NCBI GenBank assembly: GCA_007135745.1
Contig: SLIH01000422.1
Location: 1 to 8,182 of the forward strand
Source of the DNA: Halomonas sp.
Lineage (GTDB): Bacteria > Pseudomonadota > Gammaproteobacteria > Pseudomonadales > Oleiphilaceae
DNA length: 8,182 nucleotides
Direction: 5' to 3'
In this document: one piece after another, positions 6,885-8,182 of the stretch
Layout: each line of letters starts with the position of its first letter
Numbering within the stretch: the stretch's first letter is position 1
Notes under the pieces: model-generated
What the model was told of the DNA's origin: nothing
What the model saw: only the letters and a program-made list of their open reading frames with translations
The model's database searches: none
Translations under genes and position numbers: made by a program

Positions 6885-6961
6885 TGGTCGGGGTAGAGAG
6901 ATTCGAACTCCCGACATCCTGCTCCCAAAGCAGGCGCGCTACCAGACTGCGCTATACCCCG
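6885..6961 (-). tRNA. tRNA-Pro(UGG)
   Basis: 77-nt tRNA decoding CCA and wobble CCN codons. Acceptor CGGGGTA pairs with TACCCCG, discriminator A73. The anticodon stem CCTGC/GCAGG encloses TTTGGGA with anticodon UGG. D-arm AGCGCAGTCTGGTAGCGC is typical of bacterial tRNA-Pro. The T-arm has GTTCGAATC and CCA is encoded. First gene of the operon, about 34 nt after the predicted start site. Confidence 0.97.
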
Positions 6962-7001
6962 AGAACTCGTTCAAGCCGGTGACTCAGCGAAGTTGGCGCG
7001 A

Positions 7002-7030
7002 ATGATACCGGCCCCCTGTGACCGCGTCAA
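7002..7030 (-). promoter_or_regulatory. Stable-RNA type sigma-70 promoter of the tRNA operon
   Basis: TTGACG (7030-7025), an exact 17-bp spacer and TATCAT (7007-7002) match the consensus at 5 of 6 positions each. The sequence after the -10 is GC-rich (TCGCGCC), the discriminator type linked to stringent control by ppGpp. An A/T-rich GGAAAATTG lies upstream of the -35, where an UP element would sit. The start is predicted near 6995. It diverges from folD. Confidence 0.88.
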
Positions 7031-7098
7031 CACTGTCACAATTTTCCGTGCCACGCCTGTAACCTCCAATCCCGGCTTCTTATTCGTTCCTCAGGCAA

Positions 7099-7127
7099 TT
7101 GGAGCAAAAGGGCAACCGTGCGACAAT
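7099..7127 (+). promoter_or_regulatory. Candidate folD promoter with extended -10
   Basis: TTGGAG (7099-7104), 17 bp and GACAAT (7122-7127) preceded by TGC, an extended -10 TGn. The hexamers match weakly (3 and 4 of 6) but the spacing and TGn help. A start near 7134 would give a leader of about 30 nt. The region between this and the tRNA promoter (7031-7098) shows nothing else clear. Confidence 0.4.
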
Positions 7128-7164
7128 AGCGCCTTTTACGGAACCAACCGGATAATACACTTAC

Positions 7165-8019
7165 ATGACTGCGCAGCTCATTGATGGAAAAACCATTGCC
7201 CTCGATATCCGCAAGGCCATAACCGCCGGCGTACAGAAACGCGTGGAACAGGGCTTGCGCCCACCGGGCCTTGCTGTGGTTCTGGTAGGCAACGACACCG
7301 CTTCGGGCATCTACGTCCAGAAAAAACGGGAGGCCTGCGAACAGGCGGGCTTCTATGCCGAAGATCACGACCTCAGTGCTGACACGACCCAGGAAGAACT
7401 CAATGCCCTGGTTGACCGCCTGAACGACGATGAACGAATCGACGGCATCCTGGTGCAGCTCCCGCTACCCGAGCACCTCAACGCAGACGAAGTACTGCTG
7501 CGCATTCGCCCGGACAAGGACGTGGATGGATTTCATCCCTACAACGTCGGCCGCCTGGCACAGCGGCTTCCGGAACTGAGACCCTGCACACCCGCCGGTA
7601 TCATCGCCCTGCTCGATGCGGTCGGCACCCCGTACAAGGGACAACATGCCGTGATCGTAGGCGCCTCCAATATCGTCGGCCGCCCCATGGCCATGGAACT
7701 CCTTCTGAAAGGCGCCACCGTAACCGTCACCCACCGATTCACGGGCGACCTGCCCCGCTTCGTGGCCGATGCGGATCTTCTGATCGCGGCCGCCGGCAAG
7801 CCGGGGCTGGTGAAAGGCGAATGGGTCAAGCCGGGCTCCACGGTGATCGATGTGGGCATTAATCGCACGGCGGAGGGCAAGCTGATTGGGGATGTGGAGT
7901 TTGATGTGGCCCGTGAGCGCGCAGGCTGGATTACGCCCGTTCCCGGAGGCGTGGGGCCCATGACCATTGCCATGCTGTTGCAGAACACGCTTTATGCTGC
8001 CAATAAGCTGCATGAGTAG
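7165..8019 (+). CDS. folD: FolD, methylenetetrahydrofolate dehydrogenase / methenyltetrahydrofolate cyclohydrolase
   Basis: Bifunctional cytosolic enzyme interconverting 5,10-methylene-, 5,10-methenyl- and 10-formyl-tetrahydrofolate with NADP, supplying one-carbon units for purines and formyl-Met-tRNA. 284 residues (E. coli 288). Active-site Y50 and K54 lie in [12 protein letters not shown]98 in [10 protein letters not shown] (93-102) and D121 in [10 protein letters not shown] (116-125). The NADP-binding Rossmann glycine motif is GASNIVGRP (166-174). The second family signature, [10 protein letters not shown], is near the C-terminus. The start at 7165 fits the family (MTAQLIDGK), but the 15 nt before it lack a good Shine-Dalgarno; the nearest, GGAT, is about 11 nt away. 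Divergent from the tRNA operon and apparently monocistronic here. Confidence 0.98.
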   Translation: MTAQLIDGKTIALDIRKAITAGVQKRVEQGLRPPGLAVVLVGNDTASGIYVQKKREACEQAGFYAEDHDLSADTTQEELNALVDRLNDDERIDGILVQLPLPEHLNADEVLLRIRPDKDVDGFHPYNVGRLAQRLPELRPCTPAGIIALLDAVGTPYKGQHAVIVGASNIVGRPMAMELLLKGATVTVTHRFTGDLPRFVADADLLIAAAGKPGLVKGEWVKPGSTVIDVGINRTAEGKLIGDVEFDVARERAGWITPVPGGVGPMTIAMLLQNTLYAANKLHE

Positions 8020-8022
8020 CGG

Positions 8023-8088
8023 GAGTTGCGAGTTGCGAGTTGCGAGTTGCGAGTTGCGAGTTGCGAGTTGCGAGTTGCGAGTTGCGAG
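8023..8088. repeat. Perfect heptanucleotide tandem repeat (GAGTTGC)
   Basis: Nine exact copies of GAGTTGC (8023-8085) plus a partial GAG, about 9.4 units, begin 3 nt after the folD stop. It is preceded by GGG and followed by GAAAAG, mirroring the flanks of the repeat at 6341-6408. Perfect identity of all copies implies recent expansion or ongoing slippage. It is noncoding, and no intrinsic terminator for folD is visible before it. Confidence 0.96.
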
Positions 8089-8120
8089 GAAAAGTTTACG
8101 TCACCATTGTGTAGAAGCCT

Positions 8121-8182
8121 GGCCGTAGGGTGCTGGTGAGCGAAGCGAACCGCACCAGGGAGCGGCCGGACAGCCGGTGCGG
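8121..8182. repeat. REP-like palindromic element, cut by the window edge
   Basis: GTAG (8125-8128) heads a long imperfect hairpin. An outer GGCCG/CGGCC (8121-8125 with 8163-8167) and an inner GGTGC/GCACC (8129-8133 with 8152-8156) are followed, after a bulged T, by GGT/ACC, with an 11-nt loop. The loop GAGCGAAGCGA resembles widespread GTAGGGTG...CGAAGCG intergenic repeats of proteobacteria. A second palindrome follows: CCGCACC (8150-8156) exactly complements GGTGCGG (8176-8182), with CCGG, ACAG, CCGG inside. The element probably continues beyond the window. No coding sequence is seen between 8089 and 8182. Confidence 0.7.

Noticed and set aside
7151..7156. GATAAT as the folD -10 box
   Set aside because: No -35-like hexamer at 16-18 bp and no TGn before it; the GACAAT site upstream has better context.
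8023..8088. CRISPR-like array
   Set aside because: Units are 7 bp and directly contiguous, with no spacers; a simple tandem repeat.

Overview
The window looks like a chromosomal core segment of a gammaproteobacterium, in the broad Pseudomonas / Marinobacter / Halomonas neighbourhood. This rests on the gene order folD, divergent tRNA cluster, tig, clpP, clpX, lon, which from general knowledge is the arrangement in Pseudomonas and relatives. It also rests on the protein sequences themselves and on REP-type palindromes of the style common in Pseudomonas. The genus cannot be fixed from this window alone.

Layout, read along the minus strand from right to left. A consensus-like sigma-70 promoter near 7002-7030 drives four tRNA genes: Pro(UGG), Arg(UCU), His(GUG) and Leu(UAG). 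A repeat-bearing gap follows (a heptanucleotide tandem repeat and a REP-like palindrome), then trigger factor with its own promoter. Next come the protease subunit ClpP and its unfoldase ClpX, which ends in a clear intrinsic terminator. Last is lon, which has a heat-shock (sigma-32) style promoter and runs off the left edge of the window. On the plus strand folD diverges from the tRNA promoter. It is followed by a second heptanucleotide repeat and a second REP-like palindrome, cut by the right edge.

The protein genes form a proteostasis block. Trigger factor receives nascent chains at the ribosome exit, ClpXP degrades tagged or regulatory substrates, and Lon degrades misfolded proteins. FolD supplies one-carbon folates, including the precursor of formyl-Met for initiation. 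The tRNA operon is co-directional with tig. All coding genes carry their catalytic residues and appear functional.

The genes are ordinary; the less expected content is in the gaps. (1) A 22-nt element matching at 20 positions, preceded by GGAACC and followed by a hairpin, lies in the predicted 5' leader of tig and again upstream of clpP. An 11-nt stretch of the tig leader recurs upstream of clpX. (2) The tig-clpP gap has mutually exclusive hairpins. (3) Two loci show the same order: heptad tandem repeat, GGAAAG-like tail, then a GTRG-headed palindrome. These are sequence-level observations; their function is inference.
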